64,000 nucleotides of DNA from CBDCEG01 sp965215775 (lineage in GTDB: Bacteria > Pseudomonadota > Gammaproteobacteria > Cardiobacteriales > Ostreibacteriaceae): positions 33,111 to 97,110 of the forward strand of contig CBDCEG010000015.1 in assembly GCA_965215775.1 (NCBI GenBank), read 5' to 3'. This document shows, piece by piece, positions 9,357-17,575 of this stretch (the first letter of the stretch is position 1; each line of letters starts with the position of its first letter). A program made the translations under genes and the position numbers. The notes under the pieces were generated by a model. It had not been told where the DNA came from. It ran no database searches and saw only the letters and a program-made list of their open reading frames with translations.

Positions 9357-11213
9357 TCACAAAGCCCAGTTAGGAAGCCAAGTTAAAACATTATCAACAT
9401 ATGTTTTTACAACTTCATAACCACTTAAAACTGGATAAAATCCTATAAACAATCCAGCAACTAAAGCAAAGTAACCCCAAACTAACATACTATATTTGGG
9501 GAAATAATTTAGAATATCCTTTGCTCCATAAACAATTGCCATCATCACAAATGGCAATGAGTAATAAAAATGGTAAATAAACATTAAACGCTCAACAAAA
9601 ATATATGGTGCATAAAGTGCTATAAATCCAAATAATATAAAACTAGCTTCTAAACTTTTCCTTTTAAACGCACTAAAACCAAGGTAAATTATTGCAATAA
9701 CACCAACCCAAAAAATTGCTGGATTACCAAAAGCTGCTACAGAGCTAAATTGTTTACCTCTGATATCTAATGAAAATAAAATCGGTTTCAAATCAAAAGG
9801 CCAGCTCCACCATTTAGAACTATATGGATGAGATGCTCCACCAAGACCTGAGTGATAATTAAATGCATTAATCTGATAATCAATTACACCTTTAAAACCT
9901 GCATCATCTAAAAATATTTCATAAAAAGTTAGAAAATAAACACTAATTGCAACAACCCCATAAGCAAGCACGCCATAAAGTAAAAGCTTATATCCTGCAA
10001 AGCGTTTGTTTAATGGATATTTTGTAATTAAAAGATAAAGTGCAATAAAAACAAAACCTAATACAGAAAAAACAGCAGACCACTTGATAGCAGAAGCAAG
10101 TCCAAAAAATATACCACTTATAATTAACCAACGAAGCTTTTGCTTAGTAATAAAAACATATAAAAATAAATATGAAATAAATGCAAAAGCAACCCCAAAA
10201 GTATCAATCATTGCCATTCGTGATTCTGTAAGATGCATAAAACTATAAGTTGCAATAAATCCACCCATAAAAGCATAAACTCTTTTCTTAAACATTAATA
10301 AACAAAAAAAGTAAGCTGCAATTATTAGCAAAGTTCCAAATATAACATTAACAATACGCCAGCCAAAAGGATTCATTCCAAAAGCCTTAATACCAGCACT
10401 TATGAGTATTTTGCCTAAATATGGATGTGTACTTTCATAAATAGGTTTAATTCCCTCTAATATTTCATAAGCTGTTCTTCCATGATAAATTTCATCAAAA
10501 TACATACCATCATAATAATTTTTACTAACTTTTATTGTGGTTTCATCATTTAGTTTTTTCTTTTCTGCAAAGAACTTAATATTTTCACCTTCATTTCTAA
10601 ACCTAAGCTCTGTAAACATAACTTCACCACTATTAAGAATTATCCTAGCTTTATCTATGCTTACTATTGGAGCAAGTTTTTCACAGGTCCATTGAAATGA
10701 AGGAGGAGGACCTTTTCTAACCTCATAAAGACTTTTCCACTTTGTTAATCCAGATGTTTGGTTTTGATATTCCAAGAAAAATTTACCTTCTTTATTGATT
10801 CCCAAAAAATAACAAATTTCATCAACTTGTTTGGGTTTACTAAAGCTTACCAAAGCAACCTCTCCAGTTTCTGTAAATCTCTCAAATGTCTTTGGTATAT
10901 TGGTTGTGCCTAAACTATTAAGTGCGTAAATGAGATATGCAAAAATAAGAAGTAATAACGGTGGGAATTTCAAAAATTTATATTTCGCCCCCAAAGTCAT
11001 ACCAAAAAATAAAAAAGCCAATAGAACTAAAGAGCTTATCAAATATATTGTTGGGTAATTGCGATCATAAATAACAAGGAACAAAATTACTGGAAGCACC
11101 AGTAAAATTTGTAAAGGTAGTATATATTTTGTGTTTGTGTTCTTCATTTGATTATCGTTTATCATTTGTCGGTTATTCCTTTTGTTTTTATTATTATTAT
11201 CTTTTACATTCAT
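9357..11213 (-). CDS. PMT/GT39-type dolichyl-phosphate-mannose-like glycosyltransferase
   Basis: A 618-residue polytopic protein. After two or three N-terminal helices and a soluble insert of about 150 residues comes MYFDEIYHGRTAYEI, matching the conserved Asp-Glu loop of protein O-mannosyltransferases. HPYLGKILISAGIKAFG and TESRMAMIDTFG, other PMT family signatures, follow, then more helices. PMT enzymes transfer mannose from a polyprenyl carrier to Ser/Thr of exported proteins. The N-terminal 25 residues are Asn/Lys-rich and a downstream Met (about 11147) is an alternative start. It is the first gene of the operon with GtrB and GtrA. The natural acceptor is not evident. Confidence 0.8.
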   Translation of the reverse strand: MNVKDNNNKNKRNNRQMINDNQMKNTNTKYILPLQILLVLPVILFLVIYDRNYPTIYLISSLVLLAFLFFGMTLGAKYKFLKFPPLLLLIFAYLIYALNSLGTTNIPKTFERFTETGEVALVSFSKPKQVDEICYFLGINKEGKFFLEYQNQTSGLTKWKSLYEVRKGPPPSFQWTCEKLAPIVSIDKARIILNSGEVMFTELRFRNEGENIKFFAEKKKLNDETTIKVSKNYYDGMYFDEIYHGRTAYEILEGIKPIYESTHPYLGKILISAGIKAFGMNPFGWRIVNVIFGTLLIIAAYFFCLLMFKKRVYAFMGGFIATYSFMHLTESRMAMIDTFGVAFAFISYLFLYVFITKQKLRWLIISGIFFGLASAIKWSAVFSVLGFVFIALYLLITKYPLNKRFAGYKLLLYGVLAYGVVAISVYFLTFYEIFLDDAGFKGVIDYQINAFNYHSGLGGASHPYSSKWWSWPFDLKPILFSLDIRGKQFSSVAAFGNPAIFWVGVIAIIYLGFSAFKRKSLEASFILFGFIALYAPYIFVERLMFIYHFYYSLPFVMMAIVYGAKDILNYFPKYSMLVWGYFALVAGLFIGFYPVLSGYEVVKTYVDNVLTWLPNWAL

Positions 11214-11407
11214 ATATTTAAATTATAACTTGAGTTATAACTTTTCGTAACTTTGCCGAATTCCACCTATAATACTAAAAATGTGTTTTAAGTCTAGTTT
11301 TGTGGCTACTAATGACTTTAAATAAATAAAAACTATTAGTATTATTTGTGAGCTTATTTATTTTAATTTATTTTCTATAAAACAACTTATAAACCAAATA
11401 TTAAAAC

Positions 11408-13402
11408 TTATTTACGCCCTGCTCTACGATTTGTTCTTCTTCCCGTTGTTGCTTTTTGTTTTTCGGGTAAAGATATTATCTTTTCAAGTTCTGTAAATTT
11501 ATCCACTTTATTTGGAAATGCCATTGCATTTATAAATAACTCTTGAAAGCTTGGTTCCAAAGCAGTTTCTATTTTATTTATCTGTTTAACTTGTTGTTCT
11601 ATTTTTTTGCGTTTTTCTTTATTCAAAAGAGTTATTAAAGCACCATCTCCAGCCGCATTTCCAACTGCTTTCACATTTTCTAAAGCACAATCAGGAATAA
11701 GCCCCAAAATCATAGCTTGCTTAACATCAATAAAACTTCCAAATGCTCCTGCCAAAAATATTCTATCAAGCTTTTCTATATTAGCTTTTTCCATTAGAAG
11801 CTTCACTCCAGCATAAAGAGCAGCTTTTGCTAACTGAATTTGGCGAATATCATTTTGAGTTATAAAAACATCTGTATTTCCACTGTAAATCAAGTAAGAA
11901 TAAGTCCTACCTTGTTTAAATATTCTAGTATTTTTTACAGCTAGGTTTTCATCAAAAACACCATCTTCATTTATAATTTCAGCTAAAAATAATTGTGCAA
12001 CAATATCAATTATTCCAGAACCACAAATCCCTGAAATAACAATGTTTTTGGTTTTATTTGCAAATTCTTTATTATCAGACCATAGTTCACAACCTATAAC
12101 TTTAAACCTTGGTTCTAAAGTATTTTTATTTATTTCAACTTTTTCAATTGCTCCAATAGCTGCTCGTTGCCCTTTTGTAATTTCAGCCCCTTCAAATGCT
12201 GGTCCTGTTGGAGATGAGCAGGCGTAAGTTTTACCATTTACCGTTAAAATAACTTCTGCATTAGTTCCAATATCAACTGCCAAAGAATTTCCTTGGTATT
12301 TTTCTAACCCAAGTGCTAATAAAACAGAAGCCGTATCCGCCCCAACATGTCCTGCTATACAAGGTAAAATATAACTTTTATTAAGCTTTGTTGGAGTTTT
12401 TATTTTTAATTTATAAGTTTCTAAATAGATTGATTCATCAGTTGCCAAAACAAAAGGAGACTGACCAAGCGAGGTTGGGTCAATGTTTAAAAGGATATGA
12501 TGCATTATTGGATTTGCAACAAAGGTCATTTCTAATAATTTACTTCTCTCTATCTTTGAAGTTTTAACTAATTCTTTTATTAAACCTGAAATTTCCTTAA
12601 CTAAAACCCGATTCATATTAAACAAACCTGTTTCATTCATCATAATAAATGAAACTCTAGCAAGCACATCTTCACCAAATCTAATTTGCGGGTTCATAAT
12701 TGATTTTGAGGCTAAAATATCTCCTGTGTTTAAACAAGCCAGATGACCAACAATAGTTGTAGAACCTATATCAAAAGCAATTCCGTAGAGATTATTATCT
12801 TTGTTAATATTATATTCTTGTATTTCAATAACTTTGAAAATATAGTTATTCTCTCTAATAATAACGCTAATTTTATAGTTATTTTTTTCTAAGAAACTAT
12901 TTAATTTAAAAATTATTTCTAAAGGAATTTGAATTTTTGAAATGTCTATACTTGTTTTTTTAGAAATAGCCTCTTTTAATAATTGTGCCAAACCCGCTTG
13001 ATAATCTATGCTAGGTTTTTGCACTATTATATTATATGTTTTAGTTATTTGAGAAATAGGAAAGTCTTTTTGAACTATATCTTTACGAATAATTTGTTTT
13101 TGAACTTGTGAAAAATTAGGGATATTTATAACACAGTCAGCAGTTATTTTGGTGCAACAAGATAATCTTAAGTTATCTTTTAAATACTTGGTTTGTCTAT
13201 GATTTATTTCAACTTGTTTAATATTATTAGCGGGTTTATCTGCTGAAATTATTTCTATTTGACACTTTCCACACTTTCCAATTCCAGCACAGCTAGATTC
13301 AATTTCTAAGCCCAAATCATTTGCAAGCTGTAAAATAGTCTTATTATCTTTTGTAGAAAACTCGCCCTGTTTTCCTGAGGGTGTAAATAGTATTTTTGCC
13401 AT
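11408..13402 (-). CDS. RACo-like ferredoxin/ASKHA ATPase (corrinoid protein reductive activator type)
   Basis: The 664-residue protein has an N-terminal 2Fe-2S ferredoxin domain (CAGIGKCGKC plus a later LSCC), a linker, and a large actin-like ATPase region with GIAFDIGSTTIVGHL, SLAVDIGTNAEV, a GPAFEGAEI segment and FLAGAFGSFID. This is the layout of reductive activators of corrinoid proteins (RACo/RamA, DUF4445), which use ATP to drive low-potential electron transfer restoring Co(I) in corrinoid methyltransferases. No corrinoid protein or methyltransferase gene is adjacent, so the client must be elsewhere or different. The last 15 residues are very basic. It is divergent from the permease gene. 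Confidence 0.8.
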   Translation of the reverse strand: MAKILFTPSGKQGEFSTKDNKTILQLANDLGLEIESSCAGIGKCGKCQIEIISADKPANNIKQVEINHRQTKYLKDNLRLSCCTKITADCVINIPNFSQVQKQIIRKDIVQKDFPISQITKTYNIIVQKPSIDYQAGLAQLLKEAISKKTSIDISKIQIPLEIIFKLNSFLEKNNYKISVIIRENNYIFKVIEIQEYNINKDNNLYGIAFDIGSTTIVGHLACLNTGDILASKSIMNPQIRFGEDVLARVSFIMMNETGLFNMNRVLVKEISGLIKELVKTSKIERSKLLEMTFVANPIMHHILLNIDPTSLGQSPFVLATDESIYLETYKLKIKTPTKLNKSYILPCIAGHVGADTASVLLALGLEKYQGNSLAVDIGTNAEVILTVNGKTYACSSPTGPAFEGAEITKGQRAAIGAIEKVEINKNTLEPRFKVIGCELWSDNKEFANKTKNIVISGICGSGIIDIVAQLFLAEIINEDGVFDENLAVKNTRIFKQGRTYSYLIYSGNTDVFITQNDIRQIQLAKAALYAGVKLLMEKANIEKLDRIFLAGAFGSFIDVKQAMILGLIPDCALENVKAVGNAAGDGALITLLNKEKRKKIEQQVKQINKIETALEPSFQELFINAMAFPNKVDKFTELEKIISLPEKQKATTGRRTNRRAGRK

Positions 13403-13512
13403 TTCTAGTGTTAGTTATATTTAGTTATATTCTTTTAATATTAAATTTGTTATATTTGCAGGTTATTTAATTGATAATAAACTATAAAAACAACCAATAC
13501 AATTTTAAAAAT

Positions 13513-14532
13513 ATGACCGCTTATTTTATTCGCCGACTTTTACTTATAATTCCTACTTTTATAGGGGTTACCTTTTTGGTATTTGCAATAACAAGATTTG
13601 TCCCAGGAGGTCCTGTGGATAACATTTTACAAGAAATGCAAAATGCAAGCTTACAATCTGGCTCATCAAAATTAAATTCAGGTTCAGAAACTTTATCTAA
13701 AGAACAATTGCAACAGCTGAATGAATATTATGGTTTAGGAAAGCCTATATTTGAAAGTTATATAAGCTGGATTAAAAATGTTCTATCATTTGATTTAGGA
13801 GTTTCTACAAGATTTCAAGATCCCGTTTTAACCTTAATTAAAGAGCGTTTGCCTGTTTCACTATTTTATGGAATTGTAACGCTAATTATCACTTATGGCG
13901 TTTGTATTCCTTTAGGAATTGCCAAAGCTGTTCGCCACAATAGTGGTTTTGATAATGCTTCATCTATTATTATATTTATTGGTTATGCAATACCTGGTTA
14001 TGTTTTGGGCGTTTTATTACTTAGTATATTTGCTTATCAATTTGATATTTTCCCCATGAGTGGCTTTGTTAGTGATGATTTTGAAAGTTTTAGCTTTTTA
14101 GGAAAGGCTGGTGATATTTTTATGCATGCTATTTTACCTTTAACTGCCTATGTTACTGGAAGTTTTGCTATGTTAACTATGCTTATGAAAAACTCTTTGA
14201 TGGATAATATCTCAAAAGATTATATGAAAACAGCAGTTGCCAAAGGGCTTTCATTTAAACAGGCAGTTTTTCGTCATGCTCTTAGAAATTCACTAATTCC
14301 AATTGCAACAGGTTTTGGTGGTATTTTAAGTATAGTTTTAACAGGATCATTTTTAATTGAAACTATTTTTAATATTGATGGAATGGGGCTTTTAGGTTAT
14401 GAATCAATAGTTAAACGAGATTACCCAGTTGTAATGGGAATATTAGTAATATCTTCTATATTGTATTTATTAGGTAATATTTTATCTGATATTTGCGTTG
14501 CCTTAGTTGATCCTAGAGTTAGATTTGACTAA
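13513..14532 (+). CDS. yejB: ABC transporter permease, YejB/OppB type
   Basis: A 339-residue permease beginning MTAYFIRRLLLIIPTFIG, with the first-helix and RFVPGGPVD features of peptide-transporter permeases and the EAA loop near FRHALRNSLIPIATG that contacts the ATPase. A TTG at 13471 with a weak AGGT would add 14 residues, but the ATG at 13513 matches the usual family start. YejB normally works with YejA (binding protein), YejE and YejF; none is beside it here, so it is an orphan subunit in this window. It probably serves oligopeptide uptake with partners encoded elsewhere. Confidence 0.75.
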   Translation: MTAYFIRRLLLIIPTFIGVTFLVFAITRFVPGGPVDNILQEMQNASLQSGSSKLNSGSETLSKEQLQQLNEYYGLGKPIFESYISWIKNVLSFDLGVSTRFQDPVLTLIKERLPVSLFYGIVTLIITYGVCIPLGIAKAVRHNSGFDNASSIIIFIGYAIPGYVLGVLLLSIFAYQFDIFPMSGFVSDDFESFSFLGKAGDIFMHAILPLTAYVTGSFAMLTMLMKNSLMDNISKDYMKTAVAKGLSFKQAVFRHALRNSLIPIATGFGGILSIVLTGSFLIETIFNIDGMGLLGYESIVKRDYPVVMGILVISSILYLLGNILSDICVALVDPRVRFD

Positions 14533-14640
14533 AATCATTACTTTAGCTTAAAAATATTGAGATTTATTTAGAATCTTTTGATAGAATGGTGGGTTTATAC
14601 ATTTTTAAAAATTTAATAACAATAAAAGAGGTTTGTTATC

Positions 14641-15796
14641 GTGAATAAAATAATTAATTTAACAGTAATTTTAAGTGCTATTTTAGTAGCAAGTTGTGCT
14701 TCTAACGCTTCACCTACAAGTAATGTAGTTATGAAAGCTCCACCAAAACTAAAAGTTTCTTCAACGGATTTATCTGTAGATCCTGAGTTTCGCTCTGATG
14801 CACCAAATACTTACACAGTAAAAAAAGGTGATACTCTTTGGGGAATATCAAGAATGTTTTTAAGTGTGCCTTGGAGATGGAAACAAATTTGGCATAATAA
14901 TAGAAATATTAAAAATCCACACAAAATTTACCCAGGAGATGTTCTTTCTATTGTAACAATCGGTGGAAAAAAAAGAGTTCAAATTTCAAAAACTAGTAAT
15001 AGTAACCACGGAAAGTATGCTGGTAAAACTTCAGATGGTCGTCCTATTTATAATATGAAGCCTCAGATAAGCTACGAGACACTTAACCAAGAAATCCCAG
15101 CTGTTCCAATTAGTGCTGTATTACCTCACTTAAGTAAAACAAGAATAGTTGAGTCTGGATTTTCTGATGACTATCCTTATATAGTTTCTGAAGCTCAAGG
15201 TTCATACCTTTCTCTTTCTAACCGTCCTTTAATTTATGTAAAAGGAGATGTTGCAACTTTTGAAGAGTATGATGTTTTTTCGTGAAGAATCTGCTGTTGT
15301 AGATCCTTATACACAAGAACAATTAGGTGCTCAACTAACTTATATTGGAAGAGTTCAAAAAGTTAAAGGTGCTAATGATGAAGATATTAGTTCATTTAAA
15401 TTAAAAAATAATAAAAGAAGAGTTCTTCCAAATGATATTTTACTTCCTGTAAAAGAAGTTAAACCTGGTCAATCTTTAAACTTCACACCATCTATTTCAA
15501 AACAAGATATTCAACCATCTATTATAAGACCACTTGAGCGTTCTTATACTGGGTCTCAATTCCAAACTTTAATTATAAATGCTGGAGCAAATGATGGCTT
15601 AGTTAAAGGAAATGTCTTTAAAATAGTTAGAGCTAATGCAAAATATGGAACTGGTCGTGATGGCGAGCAATATAAATTACCTAATTATGAAGTAGGAATA
15701 GCGATGATTTATAGAGTTTACGAAGGAGTTAGTTATGCTCTAGTTATGAATTCTTATGATGCTATTTATCCAAAGGATAGATTAGTTGCTCCTTAA
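14641..15796 (+). pseudogene. LysM-domain lipoprotein, split by one extra T
   Basis: The gene starts at GTG 14641 after AAAGAGG and encodes a lipoprotein signal (VILSAILVASC, Cys19), a LysM peptidoglycan-binding domain (YTVKKGDTLWGIS ... IYPGDVLSI) and a C-terminal domain. The first frame stops at 15283-15285. A six-T run (15275-15280) is one base too long: with five T the frame reads GDVATFEEYDVFREESAVVD and stays open to 15796. The family is found next to dprA in many gammaproteobacteria and is an envelope protein that binds peptidoglycan. The stop abuts the dprA ATG. As sequenced it would be truncated after 214 residues. Confidence 0.8.
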
Positions 15797-17002
15797 ATGC
15801 AGAATTTAGATGAACTTCACCTATGGTGTTCTTTATGGAGAACACCGCAGGTGGGGTGTAAAAGATTTGCAAAAATATTAGAAGTCTTTGGGGAACCAAG
15901 GGCTTTTTTTTCAGCACCTCAAAATCAAAGAGAACGCTTATCAATAAGAGCTGGTTTAGATGATTTGAACCTAGCAAAAAAAGAAGCCGAAAAAGATATA
16001 AAATGGTTAGAAACAACTAATAAAACTCAAATTTTAACTTTATTTAGCCCAGATTATCCAAAGCAATTATTAAATATATACGATCCACCACCACTACTTT
16101 TCACACGAGGTGATGTAAGTTTGTTAAGTGAACCACAACTAGCAATAGTTGGGAGTCGCTCACCATCTTATGAAGGCTCTGAAAATGCATTTTCTTTTGC
16201 AAAATATCTAGCTCAAAGTGGAGTTGTTATAACCAGTGGAATGGCTTTAGGCATTGATGGTAACGCTCATAGTGGTGCTTTAGATGTTGAGTTTGGGAGA
16301 ACTATCGCCGTTGCTGGAACAGGTTTAAATAGAATTTATCCAGCAAAACACAAAGACCTAGCCCACAAAATAATAGAAAAAGGTATTATTATAAGTGAGC
16401 TTCCAATTGACACTCCTGTTCGTGCGCAAGCTTTTCCACGAAGAAATAGAATAATCAGTGGTTTATCTTTGGGGACTTTAGTAGTTGAAGCATCTATAAA
16501 AAGTGGTTCATTAATTACCGCCCAGTTTGCCATTGAGCATAATCGTGAAGTTTTTGCAATTCCAGGTTCTATTCACAATCCACAGTCAAAGGGATGTAAT
16601 CATTTAATCAAAAAAGGAGCAAAATTAGTTGAAACTGGGGCTGATATTTTTACAGAACTAAAACCTCAGCTTGCAGAATTTACTACAAATATGGAACCAA
16701 TAGATTTACAAAAAGTAGATAAAAATCTTGATAAAAATCTCAAAAGTGATTTAGATAGAGATATTAAAAACACCAGTTCTTCTTCAAAATATAAATTCAA
16801 AGTAGAAAAACAGCAAAAAATAACTAAAAATAAAGAAACTGAAATTAATCAAAATATAGCTCAAAGACAACCATTATTAGATGATGAAGCCAAAAAATCA
16901 CTTTGGAAAGCTTTAAGTTTTGACGCTCAACCTATTGACATTTTAATTGCTAGGAGTAAATTACCTGCAAATGAAGTTTCATCAATGTTACTTATTTTTT
17001 GA
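15797..17002 (+). CDS. dprA: DNA processing protein DprA (C-terminal end out of frame)
   Basis: The Rossmann-like DprA domain is clear: LAIVGSRSPSYEG, ITSGMALGIDGNAHSGAL, VAGTGLNRIYP, FPRRNRIISGLS, VVEASIKSGSLITAQFA and FAIPGSIHNPQSKGCN. DprA binds incoming single-stranded DNA and loads RecA during natural transformation. The C-terminal winged-helix domain (residues about 370-401) breaks off after SSMLLIF. A six-T run at 16995-17000 is one base too long. With five T the protein continues ELEEYIKKSAGGLYQKVP to a stop at 17055-17057, three bases before smg. ATG 15797 directly follows the LysM stop. Confidence 0.9.
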   Translation: MQNLDELHLWCSLWRTPQVGCKRFAKILEVFGEPRAFFSAPQNQRERLSIRAGLDDLNLAKKEAEKDIKWLETTNKTQILTLFSPDYPKQLLNIYDPPPLLFTRGDVSLLSEPQLAIVGSRSPSYEGSENAFSFAKYLAQSGVVITSGMALGIDGNAHSGALDVEFGRTIAVAGTGLNRIYPAKHKDLAHKIIEKGIIISELPIDTPVRAQAFPRRNRIISGLSLGTLVVEASIKSGSLITAQFAIEHNREVFAIPGSIHNPQSKGCNHLIKKGAKLVETGADIFTELKPQLAEFTTNMEPIDLQKVDKNLDKNLKSDLDRDIKNTSSSSKYKFKVEKQQKITKNKETEINQNIAQRQPLLDDEAKKSLWKALSFDAQPIDILIARSKLPANEVSSMLLIF

Positions 17003-17060
17003 ACTAGAAGAGTATATTAAAAAGTCCGCAGGTGGGCTATATCAAAAGGTGCCTTAACTA

Positions 17061-17522
17061 ATGCAAAATTCAGTTTTAGAAATGGTTTATTATTTAGTAG
17101 ATTATTTTGTTTTTTTTAAAAAGAAGAATAGTTTTTCAAACAAAGAAATTCGCAGTGAGTTGCAAACAGCTGGATTTAAAAAAGAAATAATAGATAATAC
17201 AATATCTTGGGTTAATAACTTTAAATACTTAAAAGTAGATGATTTTGAGAAGACAAAATCTATTAGAATATATACAGATTCAGAACAACAAAAAATAACA
17301 ATTGAAGGAAGAGCTTTTTTATTAAAACTAGAGGAACTTGATATAATAAATGTTTTTGCAAGAGAAACTATTATTCATAATATAATGAAACTTGCTGAAA
17401 ATCGCATTTCCTTAAATGATATAAAATGGATTGTTTTATTAGCGATATTTGATAAGCCAGAATCTTTGGCTGCATCAGTTTGGTTACAAAAACAAATAAA
17501 TAATAACCAAAGTAATCATTAG
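17061..17522 (+). CDS. smg: Smg family protein (DUF494)
   Basis: A 153-residue cytoplasmic protein. It begins MVYYLVDYFVFF and ends WIVLLAIFDKPE...WLQKQI, which matches the Smg family in length and in its terminal patterns. Its biochemical role is not established. The gene is consistently found between dprA and topA in beta- and gammaproteobacteria, and the same order is kept here. It starts three bases after the restored dprA stop, consistent with one transcript. No unusual features were seen in the sequence itself. Confidence 0.85.
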   Translation: MQNSVLEMVYYLVDYFVFFKKKNSFSNKEIRSELQTAGFKKEIIDNTISWVNNFKYLKVDDFEKTKSIRIYTDSEQQKITIEGRAFLLKLEELDIINVFARETIIHNIMKLAENRISLNDIKWIVLLAIFDKPESLAASVWLQKQINNNQSNH

Positions 17523-17575
17523 CTTTTTAGGCTTTTATAATTTTATAAATTACAACTAACAACCGACTAAAAAAT

